A stretch of 5,729 nucleotides of DNA from an uncultured beta proteobacterium. Its GTDB lineage: Bacteria; Pseudomonadota; Gammaproteobacteria; Burkholderiales; Burkholderiaceae_C. A program made the position numbers and the translations under genes. The notes under the pieces are model-generated. The model had not been told where the DNA came from. It did not search any database and was given only the letters and a program-made list of their open reading frames with translations. This document shows, in pieces, positions 1 to 5,729 of the stretch (positions are counted from its first letter, which is position 1; the number at the start of each line of letters is the position of its first letter). The DNA lies in NCBI GenBank assembly GCA_903834645.1, contig CAILKA010000613.1:1-5729 (forward strand), in the 5' to 3' direction.

Positions 1-1043
<1,043 letters not shown>

Positions 1044-1044
1044 G

Positions 1045-2202
1045 TCAGGCTTTCCGGGCTTGCATCGACGCCACGAAGCGGTCGAACAGGTAGGCGATGT
1101 CGTGCGGGCCGGGCGAGGCTTCAGGGTGGCCCTGGAAGCAGAAGGCCGGCTGGTCGGTGCGCGCCAGGCCCTGCAGCGTGCCGTCGAAGAGGCTCACGTG
1201 CGTGGCGCGCAGGTTCGGCGGCAGCGAGGCCTCGTCCACCGCGAAGCCGTGGTTCTGGCTCGTGATGCTGACGCGCCCGGAGTCGAGGTCTTTCACCGGG
1301 TGGTTCGCGCCGTGGTGGCCGAACTTCATCTTGAAGGTGCGCGCACCCGAGGCCAGCGCCATGATCTGGTGGCCCAGGCAGATGCCGAAGGTGGGCACGC
1401 CGGAGTCGATCAGCGTGCGGGCGGCGCGGATCGCGTAGTCGCAGGGCTCGGGGTCTCCCGGGCCATTGCTGAGGAACACGCCGTCAGGACGAAGGGCCTG
1501 CACCTGCTCGGCAGGCGTCTGCGCCGGCACCACCGTGATGCGGCAACCGCGGCTGGCCAGCATGCGCAGGATGTTGCGCTTGACACCGAAATCGTAGGCC
1601 ACCACGTGCCAGGTCGGCGTGTCCTGCGTGCCGTAGCCCTGACCGAGCACCCACTCCGTCTCGGTCCAGCCGTAGGGCTCCTGCACGCTCACGACGCGAG
1701 CCAAGTCCTGCCCCGCCATCGAGGGCGCGGCGCGTGCGCGCTCCACCGCCTGCGCGAGGTCGCCCTCGCCCACCGCATGGCCGAACGGGAAGGCCACGAT
1801 GCAGCCGTTCTGGGCCCCCGTGGTGCGCAGCCGGCGCGTGAGGCGCCGGGTGTCGAGGTCGGCGATCGCCACCGTGCCCTCCCGCGCGAGGTAAGCGTCG
1901 AGCGTGAGGGTCTGGCGGAAGTTCGACGAGCGGATCGGAAGGTCCCGGATGACGAGGCCGGCCGCATGCACCTTCGAGGCCTCGACATCCTCGGCATTGA
2001 CGCCGTAGTTGCCGATGTGCGGGTAGGTCAGCGTGACGATCTGCCGGCAATAGCTGGGATCGGTGAGGATCTCCTGGTAGCCGGTGATCGCGGTGTTGAA
2101 GACGACCTCACCGACCGTGGCGCCAGGCGCGCCGATCGACCGGCCGTGAAAGAGGGTGCCATCCGCAAGGGCAAGGACGGCAGGCGGCAGGGCTCTCAGC
2201 AA
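1045..2202 (-). CDS. carA: Carbamoyl phosphate synthase small subunit (glutaminase), TTG start
   Basis: Glutamine amidotransferase subunit of carbamoyl phosphate synthetase. It hydrolyses glutamine and channels ammonia to CarB. At 385 residues it is the normal family length. The N-terminal CPSase small-chain domain (about 1-195) carries LADGTLFHG, GEVVFNTAITGYQEILTDPSY and LTYPHIGNYGVN. The class I glutamine amidotransferase domain (about 198-380) carries FLSNGPGDP (243-251), the nucleophile Cys275 in GICLGHQ, and the His359/Glu361 pair in FQGHPEASPGPHD, so the catalytic triad is intact. The start is taken as TTG at 2200-2202. It has GGAG six bases upstream, a TGA stop lies in frame six codons further upstream, and the first residues align with the beginning of known CarA proteins. 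As I recall, E. coli carA also uses a TTG start. It forms an operon with carB, one base downstream. Pyrimidine or arginine control is likely from family knowledge, but no operator is convincingly visible. Confidence 0.97.
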   Translation of the reverse strand: MLRALPPAVLALADGTLFHGRSIGAPGATVGEVVFNTAITGYQEILTDPSYCRQIVTLTYPHIGNYGVNAEDVEASKVHAAGLVIRDLPIRSSNFRQTLTLDAYLAREGTVAIADLDTRRLTRRLRTTGAQNGCIVAFPFGHAVGEGDLAQAVERARAAPSMAGQDLARVVSVQEPYGWTETEWVLGQGYGTQDTPTWHVVAYDFGVKRNILRMLASRGCRITVVPAQTPAEQVQALRPDGVFLSNGPGDPEPCDYAIRAARTLIDSGVPTFGICLGHQIMALASGARTFKMKFGHHGANHPVKDLDSGRVSITSQNHGFAVDEASLPPNLRATHVSLFDGTLQGLARTDQPAFCFQGHPEASPGPHDIAYLFDRFVASMQARKA

Positions 2203-2208
2203 GAGGGA

Positions 2209-2212
2209 CTCC
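2209..2212 (-). promoter_or_regulatory. Shine-Dalgarno site that fixes the carA TTG start
   Basis: On the minus strand GGAG sits six bases upstream of TTG (2200-2202). No ATG or GTG lies between the in-frame TGA at 2218-2220 and this TTG. The site therefore supports a non-ATG start rather than a shorter protein beginning further inside the gene, which would lose the conserved LADGTLFHG segment. Confidence 0.75.
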
Positions 2213-2234
2213 GGTATTCACGCACCCAGCCCGG

Positions 2235-2257
2235 GCACGCCAGCGGGCCTGGCGCGC
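2235..2257 (-). promoter_or_regulatory. Stable hairpin in the carA leader
   Basis: On the minus strand CGCCAG (2249-2254) and CTGGCG (2238-2243) pair around a five-base loop. One G-U and two G-C pairs extend the stem to about nine base pairs. It lies between the predicted transcription start and the carA ribosome binding site, ending about 22 bases before GGAG. There is no following U-tract, so it is not a classical terminator. It could affect leader folding or translation, or simply reflect high GC content. Confidence 0.4.
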
Positions 2258-2323
2258 GTGCGGTCGAGGGGGAAACCGAGGTCGAGTTTCGCTGGGCGGT
2301 GCGGGTTGCAGGCAAACCTCGGG

Positions 2324-2329
2324 ATTATA
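2324..2329 (-). promoter_or_regulatory. Probable sigma-70 -10 box of carAB
   Basis: A perfect TATAAT on the minus strand, in otherwise very GC-rich DNA, 121 bases upstream of the carA TTG and 12 bases after the stop codon of the GlcG-like gene. The expected transcription start is near 2317, giving a leader of roughly 115 nt. I see no good TTGACA at 16-18 bases upstream. That segment overlaps the end of the upstream gene, so the promoter may be weak or need an activator. Confidence 0.65.
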
Positions 2330-2341
2330 GCCGGTAGGCGG

Positions 2342-2743
2342 CTACAGGGCCGCGATGCCGGCGCGGGCGATTTCCGCATCCTCGTTGGACTTCACCCCGC
2401 TCACCCCCACGGCGCCGATGTGGTGGCCGTCCACCACGATGGGGACACCACCCTCGAGCATGCCCTGGATGGCCGGCGCGCTCAGGAAAGAGACGCGACC
2501 GCCGTTGATCACGTCCTCGTAGAGCTTGCTCTCGCGACGGCCGAGTGCCGCAGTGTGGGCCTTGGCCGGGGCGATGTGCGCCGACACGGGCGGCGCGCCG
2601 TCCAGGCGCTGCAGCCCGAGCAGGTGTCCGCCGTCATCGACGACGGCGATCGTCACCGCCCACTGCCGGCTCTGGGCATGGGCGGCCGCCGCGGCGAGGA
2701 TGCGCTGGGTGTCGGCGTGGGTGAGGTAAGGCTTGGTCTGCAT
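2342..2743 (-). CDS. GlcG/HbpS-family (DUF336, haem-degrading fold) small protein
   Basis: A 133-residue, probably cytoplasmic, single-domain protein of the GlcG/HbpS family (Pfam Haem_degrading, PF03928). Members bind small ligands, in some cases haem. Most have no proven function, so the role here is unknown. Family hallmarks are visible in order: an N-terminal helix rich in Ala (about 10-25), the strand AVTIAVVDDGGHLLGLQRLDGAP (29-51), the helix IAPAKAHTAALGRRESK (57-73), the GGVPIVVDG segment (98-106), and the C-terminal IGAVGVSGVKSNEDAEIARAGIAAL (109-133). No signal peptide is seen, unlike secreted HbpS. The ATG at 2741-2743 is the only sensible start, but its upstream sequence has at best a weak GAG as ribosome binding site. 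It reads toward carA with no terminator between, so some read-through into carAB is likely. The family call is firm; the function is open. Confidence 0.88.
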   Translation of the reverse strand: MQTKPYLTHADTQRILAAAAAHAQSRQWAVTIAVVDDGGHLLGLQRLDGAPPVSAHIAPAKAHTAALGRRESKLYEDVINGGRVSFLSAPAIQGMLEGGVPIVVDGHHIGAVGVSGVKSNEDAEIARAGIAAL

Positions 2744-2840
2744 GGCTCGGGAAAGGGCTAAAGCCCGCGATCATGTCACGGCCCGCGGCCAGGGAAGCCC
2801 CACGGGCCGATGGAGTACCTGCCCCCGGCCCCCGGGTGCC

Positions 2841-2846
2841 TACAAT
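2841..2846 (+). promoter_or_regulatory. Probable -10 box of the yccA-like gene
   Basis: TACAAT matches the sigma-70 -10 consensus at five of six positions and stands out in the GC-rich intergenic region. It lies 70 bases upstream of the ATG at 2917, with a start expected near 2853. No recognisable -35 box is found at 16-18 bases upstream (around 2817-2824). Copies of CCGGGTGCC flank it at 2832-2840 and 2848-2856. Confidence 0.45.
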
Positions 2847-2875
2847 TCCGGGTGCCCGGATTCGCCCGGTCCGGC

Positions 2876-2888
2876 CTGCGATTCGCAG
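2876..2888 (+). repeat. Perfect 6-bp inverted repeat in the yccA leader
   Basis: CTGCGA and TCGCAG flank a single central T. The site lies downstream of the predicted promoter and 17 bases before the AGGAG ribosome binding site. Such a site could be an operator half-site pair. A loop of one base makes it a poor RNA hairpin unless inner pairs open. Function is not known. Confidence 0.35.
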
Positions 2889-2905
2889 ACCCCACGGGAT
2901 TTCAC

Positions 2906-2910
2906 AGGAG
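2906..2910 (+). promoter_or_regulatory. Shine-Dalgarno site that fixes the yccA-like start
   Basis: AGGAG is followed by six bases and then the ATG at 2917. The same frame is open back to an ATG at 2773, but that upstream ATG has no ribosome binding site. The added 48 residues would be Arg/Pro-rich and unlike any Bax-inhibitor N-terminus, and the predicted promoter lies inside that stretch. Confidence 0.85.
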
Positions 2911-2916
2911 GCCCCG

Positions 2917-3633
2917 ATGAACGAACCCCTCGCCGCCAACGGCCAGTCCGCAGTCCACGCGCCGGCGGAAGCCGCCTACTCCCCCGACCTCGCGCAGCGC
3001 CAGCGCGTGCTGCGCAACACCTACGGGCTGCTGGCTGTCTCGCTCGTGCCCACGGTGGCAGGGGCCTGGGTCGGCGTGAGCACCGGCATCGTCTCGGCCC
3101 TGGGCCCGATCATGACGATGATCCTGTTGGTGGCCGGCACCTTCGGCTTTGTCTACGCGATCGAGCGCAAGAAGGACTCGGCCGCTGGCGTGTACCTGCT
3201 GCTGGGCTTCACGTTCTTCTTGGGCCTGATACTGTCGCGCCTGGTCGGCCAGGTGCTGGGGCTGCGCAATGGCGCCTCCCTCGTGATGACGGCCTTTGGC
3301 GGCACGGCCGCGATCTTCTTCGCGATGGCGTCGCTGGCCACCGTGATCAAGCGCGACCTGTCCGGGCTGGCGAAGTTCCTGTTCGTGGGGGTGCTGATCA
3401 TCATCGTGGCGGCGCTCGCCAACGCATTCCTGCAATCCTCTGCGCTGATGCTGGCGCTGCTCGTGCTGTGCCTGGGCATCTTCTCGGCCTTCATCCTGGT
3501 GGACATCAAGCGCGTGCTCGATGGCGGCGAGACGAACTACGTCAGCGCCACGACGGAGATCTACCTGGACGTCTACAACGTCTTCAGCAGCCTGCTGGCG
3601 CTGCTGGGAATCTTCGGCGGCGATCGCGACTGA
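2917..3633 (+). CDS. yccA: Bax inhibitor-1/YccA family inner-membrane protein
   Basis: A 238-residue multi-pass membrane protein of the Bax inhibitor-1 (TMBIM) family. It is closest in feel to E. coli YccA, an inner-membrane protein that interacts with and modulates the FtsH protease. After a hydrophilic N-terminus (1-30), hydrophobic segments are seen at about 36-57, 62-82, 91-113, 121-143, 151-171 and 175-196, followed by a C-terminal hydrophobic stretch at about 214-234. YccA-like hallmarks are VLRNTYGLLAVSL (31-43), AFGGTAAIFF (126-135), and the tail GGETNYVSATTEIYLDVYNVFSSLLALLG (203-231). D196 and D218 occupy the positions of the two aspartates known as the pH sensor in Bacillus YetJ. 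The gene stands alone, diverges from the GlcG-like gene and ends at a strong terminator, so it is probably monocistronic. The family call is secure. The FtsH link is inferred from the E. coli homologue only. Confidence 0.93.
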   Translation: MNEPLAANGQSAVHAPAEAAYSPDLAQRQRVLRNTYGLLAVSLVPTVAGAWVGVSTGIVSALGPIMTMILLVAGTFGFVYAIERKKDSAAGVYLLLGFTFFLGLILSRLVGQVLGLRNGASLVMTAFGGTAAIFFAMASLATVIKRDLSGLAKFLFVGVLIIIVAALANAFLQSSALMLALLVLCLGIFSAFILVDIKRVLDGGETNYVSATTEIYLDVYNVFSSLLALLGIFGGDRD

Positions 3634-3675
3634 GCGTCACGCCTGGCGCCTGCGGCTGTGCGCAGCCGAGACACC

Positions 3676-3700
3676 AAGGGGCCCTGCGGGGCCCCTTTTT
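3676..3700 (+). terminator. Rho-independent terminator of the yccA-like gene
   Basis: GGGGCCC (3678-3684) and GGGCCCC (3689-3695) form a seven-pair GC stem around TGCG. Two A-T pairs extend it, and a run of five T (3696-3700) follows. It starts 42 bases after the TGA at 3631-3633. On the other strand the tract after the stem is poor in U, so it should act mainly on rightward transcription. It also separates the gene from the convergent rlmD. Confidence 0.9.
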
Positions 3701-3716
3701 CCTGCCCGGCCCCGCA

Positions 3717-5132
3717 TCAATCGACCGGCCCCAGGACCGCCTCGGGATCGAGGTCGAACACCGCCACGCTCTCCACGTGCGCGGTGTGCGGGAACATGTT
3801 GACGGCCCCGGCTGCGCTGCAGCGGTAGCCGGCCTGGTGCACGAGCAGCCCGGCGTCGCGCGCGAGCGTGGCAGGGTTGCAGCTCACATAGACGATGCGC
3901 CGGGGCGGCTGCCAGCCTCCGGCCTCATCGCCGGGCACGCTGGCGCTGCGGGCGCCCTCCCGGCGCAGCTCGGTCAACGCCTTCACCAGCGCAAAGGCCC
4001 CCTCGCGTGGCGGGTCGACCAGCCAGCGGTCGGCGTCGCCCGTGGCCGCGAGCTCGGCAGCCGTGAGTGTGTAGAGGTCGCGCGCTTCGACTGTGGTGCG
4101 CGCCGCCAGCCCATTCGCGGCGGCGTTCTCGCGCGCCCGCGCCACGAGCGTGGGCGAACCCTCCACGCCCAGCACCGCCGCGCCGCGGCGGGCCAGGGGC
4201 AGCGAGAAGTTGCCCAGGCCGCAGAACCAGTCGATGACTCGCTCGCCGGGCCGAGGGTCGAGCAGCCCGAGCGCGCGTGAGACGAGCACCCGGTTGATGT
4301 GGGGGTTGACCTGCGTGAAGTCGGTTGGCCGGTAGGGCATGTAGACGTCGAACTCGGGCAGCGAGTAGCCCAGCTGCGGCCCGCCTTCGTCGAGCGGGTG
4401 CACCGTCTCGGGGCCCTTGGGCTGCAGCCACCACTGCAGGCCCAGGCTGGCGTGGGCGCAGGCAAACTGGCGCAGGCGTGCCTGGTCTGCCAGAGACAAC
4501 GGCTCCAGGTGCCTCAGCACGAGCGCGAGCACGGCGTCCCCCACCGCGACCTCGATCTGCGGAATGCGGTCGCGCTGCTCGAGCGAGCCCACGAGTTCCC
4601 GAAGCGGCACGAGCAGGCCCGAGACGGCGGGCGACAGCACCGGGCAGGTGCCCATGTCGGCCACGTAGCGAGACTTGCGCTCGTGAAAGCCAACGAGCAC
4701 GGTGCCTTTCTTCGCCACGTATCGCACCGACAACCGCGCCCGCCAACGATAGCCCCAAGCGGGGCCCTCGATGGGCCGCAGCACGCGGGCCGGACGCACC
4801 TTGGCCAGGTGCCACAGATCGTCCTCGAGCACACGCTGCTTGACCGCCACCTGCGCCGCCGGGTGCAGGTGCTGCACCTTGCAGCCCCCGCAGGCTCCGG
4901 CATGCAGCCCGAAGTGCGGGCAGGCGGGGCGCACGCGCTGCGCACTCTCGCGCAACAGCGCCTCCAGCGTGCCCTGCTCCCAGTTGTTCTTGCGCCGCAG
5001 CACCTTCACGTGCACGCGCTCGCCGGGCAGCGCGCCCTCGATGAAGACCACCTTGCCGTCGGGACGGCGCGCCACACCCTGACCCTCGAGATCGAGGGAT
5101 TCGACCTCGAGCGCTTCGGAAGCTTCCTGCAT
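3717..5132 (-). CDS. rlmD: 23S rRNA (uracil-1939-C5)-methyltransferase RlmD (RumA)
   Basis: A SAM-dependent enzyme that makes 5-methyluridine at position 1939 of 23S rRNA (E. coli numbering). At 471 residues it is somewhat longer than the 433-residue E. coli enzyme. Domains in order: an N-terminal TRAM RNA-binding domain (about 8-62, VESLDLEGQGVARRPDGKVVFIEGALPGE); 4Fe-4S ligands C71, C81, C84 and probably C163 in MGTCPVLSP; and a central RNA-binding region. The Rossmann methyltransferase domain then carries FTQVNPHIN (272-280), DWFCGLGNFSLPLA (301-314), VDPPREGA (372-379), catalytic C418 in YVSCNPATLARD, and E454 in FPHTAHVESV. All catalytic residues are present. Two small expansions are seen: nine rather than five residues between the first two cluster cysteines, and a polar insert at about 388-411. 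The ATG at 5130-5132 follows the nlpD-like stop by 46 bases, so co-transcription is possible. No Shine-Dalgarno sequence precedes it. Confidence 0.96.
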   Translation of the reverse strand: MQEASEALEVESLDLEGQGVARRPDGKVVFIEGALPGERVHVKVLRRKNNWEQGTLEALLRESAQRVRPACPHFGLHAGACGGCKVQHLHPAAQVAVKQRVLEDDLWHLAKVRPARVLRPIEGPAWGYRWRARLSVRYVAKKGTVLVGFHERKSRYVADMGTCPVLSPAVSGLLVPLRELVGSLEQRDRIPQIEVAVGDAVLALVLRHLEPLSLADQARLRQFACAHASLGLQWWLQPKGPETVHPLDEGGPQLGYSLPEFDVYMPYRPTDFTQVNPHINRVLVSRALGLLDPRPGERVIDWFCGLGNFSLPLARRGAAVLGVEGSPTLVARARENAAANGLAARTTVEARDLYTLTAAELAATGDADRWLVDPPREGAFALVKALTELRREGARSASVPGDEAGGWQPPRRIVYVSCNPATLARDAGLLVHQAGYRCSAAGAVNMFPHTAHVESVAVFDLDPEAVLGPVD

Positions 5133-5140
5133 GGGGCGAG

Positions 5141-5146
5141 ATTATC
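5141..5146 (-). promoter_or_regulatory. Possible -10 box immediately upstream of rlmD
   Basis: GATAAT on the minus strand matches five of six -10 positions in a GC-rich gap. Only eight bases separate it from the rlmD ATG, so a start at normal distance would fall on or beside the ATG. No -35 match is seen. The site is tentative; it could be chance. Confidence 0.35.
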
Positions 5147-5178
5147 CAGCCCGCGGCCGCGCGCCGAGCCTGCCTGGC

Positions 5179-5729
5179 TCAGCGTGACGGCAACAAACGG
5201 GCCGGGTCGACCGGGCGGCCCTGGCGCCGGATCTCGAAGTGCAGGTGCACGCGGTCGGCCTCGCTCGAGCCCATCTCCGCGATCTTCTGGCCCCGGCGTA
5301 CCACCTGGTCCTCCTTCACGAGGAGGTTCTGGTTGTGCGCGTAGGCAGACAGGAAGAGCGAGTTGTGCTTGACGATGACGAGGTTGCCATAGCCGCGCAG
5401 GCCGGCACCGGCGTAGACGACGCGGCCATCGGCCGCAGCCAGCACCGGATCACCCGCCTTGCCGCCAATCGACAGCCCCTTGGCCTGGCGGGCCTCGTCG
5501 AAGCCGGCAAGCAACGGGCCGGCGGCAGGCCAGGCCCAGGCCACGTCCTCTTCGGCCTCGCGCGCTGCCGTGGCGGGGGACGCCGACGAGGCGGATGCCT
5601 GGGCCCCTGGAGGCGATGCAGGTGTCGGCCCTGCAGGGACAGCCGTGCCTGGCGTACCGGCGGCCCCCGCGGGGGCCGCGGGGGCCGCGCCGGGCACCGG
5701 TGCGGAGGCTGCGGCGCGACCTTCGAGCG
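5179..5729 (-). CDS. nlpD: NlpD-like murein hydrolase activator, C-terminal part (cut by window edge)
   Basis: The C-terminal 182 residues of an envelope protein with a LytM/M23 peptidase-like domain. The frame is open to the right edge, so the true start, and the expected lipoprotein signal and LysM domain, lie outside. A GTG at 5695-5697 should not be taken as the start. Visible are an Ala/Pro-rich linker (about 5-52) and a LytM domain (about 65-180) with KGLSIGGKAGDPVLAAADG, YGNLVIVKHN, LSAYAHNQNLLVKEDQVV, GQKIAEMGSS and HLHFEIRRQGRPVDPARLLP. The wording is very close to E. coli NlpD, which activates amidase AmiC during cell separation. The zinc-binding HxxxD pair of active M23 enzymes is replaced by A82 and S86, although H131, H161 and H163 remain. 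The domain is therefore probably non-catalytic, an activator rather than a hydrolase. It lies upstream of rlmD on the same strand. The symbol is a homology-based assignment; EnvC-like activators are the main alternative. Confidence 0.88.
   Translation of the reverse strand, partial: LEGRAAASAPVPGAAPAAPAGAAGTPGTAVPAGPTPASPPGAQASASSASPATAAREAEEDVAWAWPAAGPLLAGFDEARQAKGLSIGGKAGDPVLAAADGRVVYAGAGLRGYGNLVIVKHNSLFLSAYAHNQNLLVKEDQVVRRGQKIAEMGSSEADRVHLHFEIRRQGRPVDPARLLPSR
5660..5679. repeat. 20-bp perfect palindrome in the nlpD-like linker, overlapping a 9-bp tandem repeat
   Basis: The two ten-base halves are exact reverse complements (GCGGCCCCCG and its complement). A tandem repeat of GGGGGCCGC at 5671-5679 and 5680-5688 overlaps it and encodes two Ala-Ala-Pro units. 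Both lie in the low-complexity Ala/Pro/Gly linker, where GC-only codons favour such symmetry, so no function need be assumed. Confidence 0.7.

Noticed and set aside
2215..2220. TGAATA on the minus strand as half of an ArgR box in front of carA
   Set aside because: There is only one half-site, without the symmetric partner. It overlaps the ribosome binding region and is too short to support arginine control.
2755..2766. GGGCT-AA-AGCCC inverted repeat upstream of the GlcG-like gene
   Set aside because: It has five-base arms with a two-base centre and no nearby promoter match. It is too short to call a regulatory site.
2773..2916. Longer N-terminus for the yccA-like protein from the ATG at 2773
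   Set aside because: It has no ribosome binding site, an Arg/Pro-rich extension and a promoter within it. The ATG at 2917 has AGGAG at ideal spacing.
2733..4280. Plus-strand open frame of 515 codons spanning the GlcG/yccA gap, yccA and the end of rlmD
   Set aside because: It crosses a strong terminator and two real genes in other frames, and its Arg/Gly/Ala-rich text matches no known protein type.
5166..5180. GAGCC/GGCTC inverted repeat at the end of the nlpD-like gene as a terminator
   Set aside because: The stem is only five pairs, overlaps the stop codon and is not followed by a T-tract in the direction of transcription.
4299..5372. Plus-strand open frame of 357 codons opposite rlmD and the nlpD-like gene
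   Set aside because: It is antisense to conserved catalytic motifs in both genes and has low-complexity, His/Arg/Leu-rich content.

Overview
The window is GC-rich chromosomal DNA from what looks like a betaproteobacterium of the order Burkholderiales. This placement rests on protein character (the CarA, CarB and RlmD sequences, and a YccA-type Bax-inhibitor protein), on the strong G/C bias at third codon positions, and on the mix of neighbours. It is an inference, and no genus is claimed. All six protein genes are housekeeping or widely conserved families. I see no mobile element, CRISPR array, tRNA, rRNA or phage gene, and no clear candidate for an undescribed system.

Left half (1-2743, all minus strand). 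Transcription runs right to left through a small GlcG/HbpS-family protein (2342-2743), then carA (1045-2202), then carB (1-1043, cut by the window edge). CarA and CarB are the glutaminase and synthetase subunits of carbamoyl phosphate synthetase, which feeds pyrimidine and arginine synthesis. Their genes are separated by one base. A perfect TATAAT lies just after the GlcG-like stop codon and probably drives carAB through a leader of about 115 nt. The leader contains a strong hairpin. CarA appears to start at a TTG codon with a well-placed GGAG.

Middle (2744-3716). A divergent intergenic region of 173 bp carries a likely promoter and several short repeats. It leads into a plus-strand, multi-pass membrane protein of the Bax inhibitor-1/YccA family (2917-3633). 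That gene ends at a textbook Rho-independent terminator (3676-3700).

Right half (3717-5729, minus strand, convergent to the yccA-like gene). The 3' part of an nlpD-like gene, a degenerate LytM/M23 murein hydrolase activator, runs in from the right edge. After a gap of 46 bp comes rlmD, which encodes the iron-sulfur 23S rRNA m5U1939 methyltransferase. rpoS, which in many proteobacteria follows nlpD directly, is not between them. No gene-free stretch exceeds 300 bases. The long open frames antisense to these genes are composition shadows.
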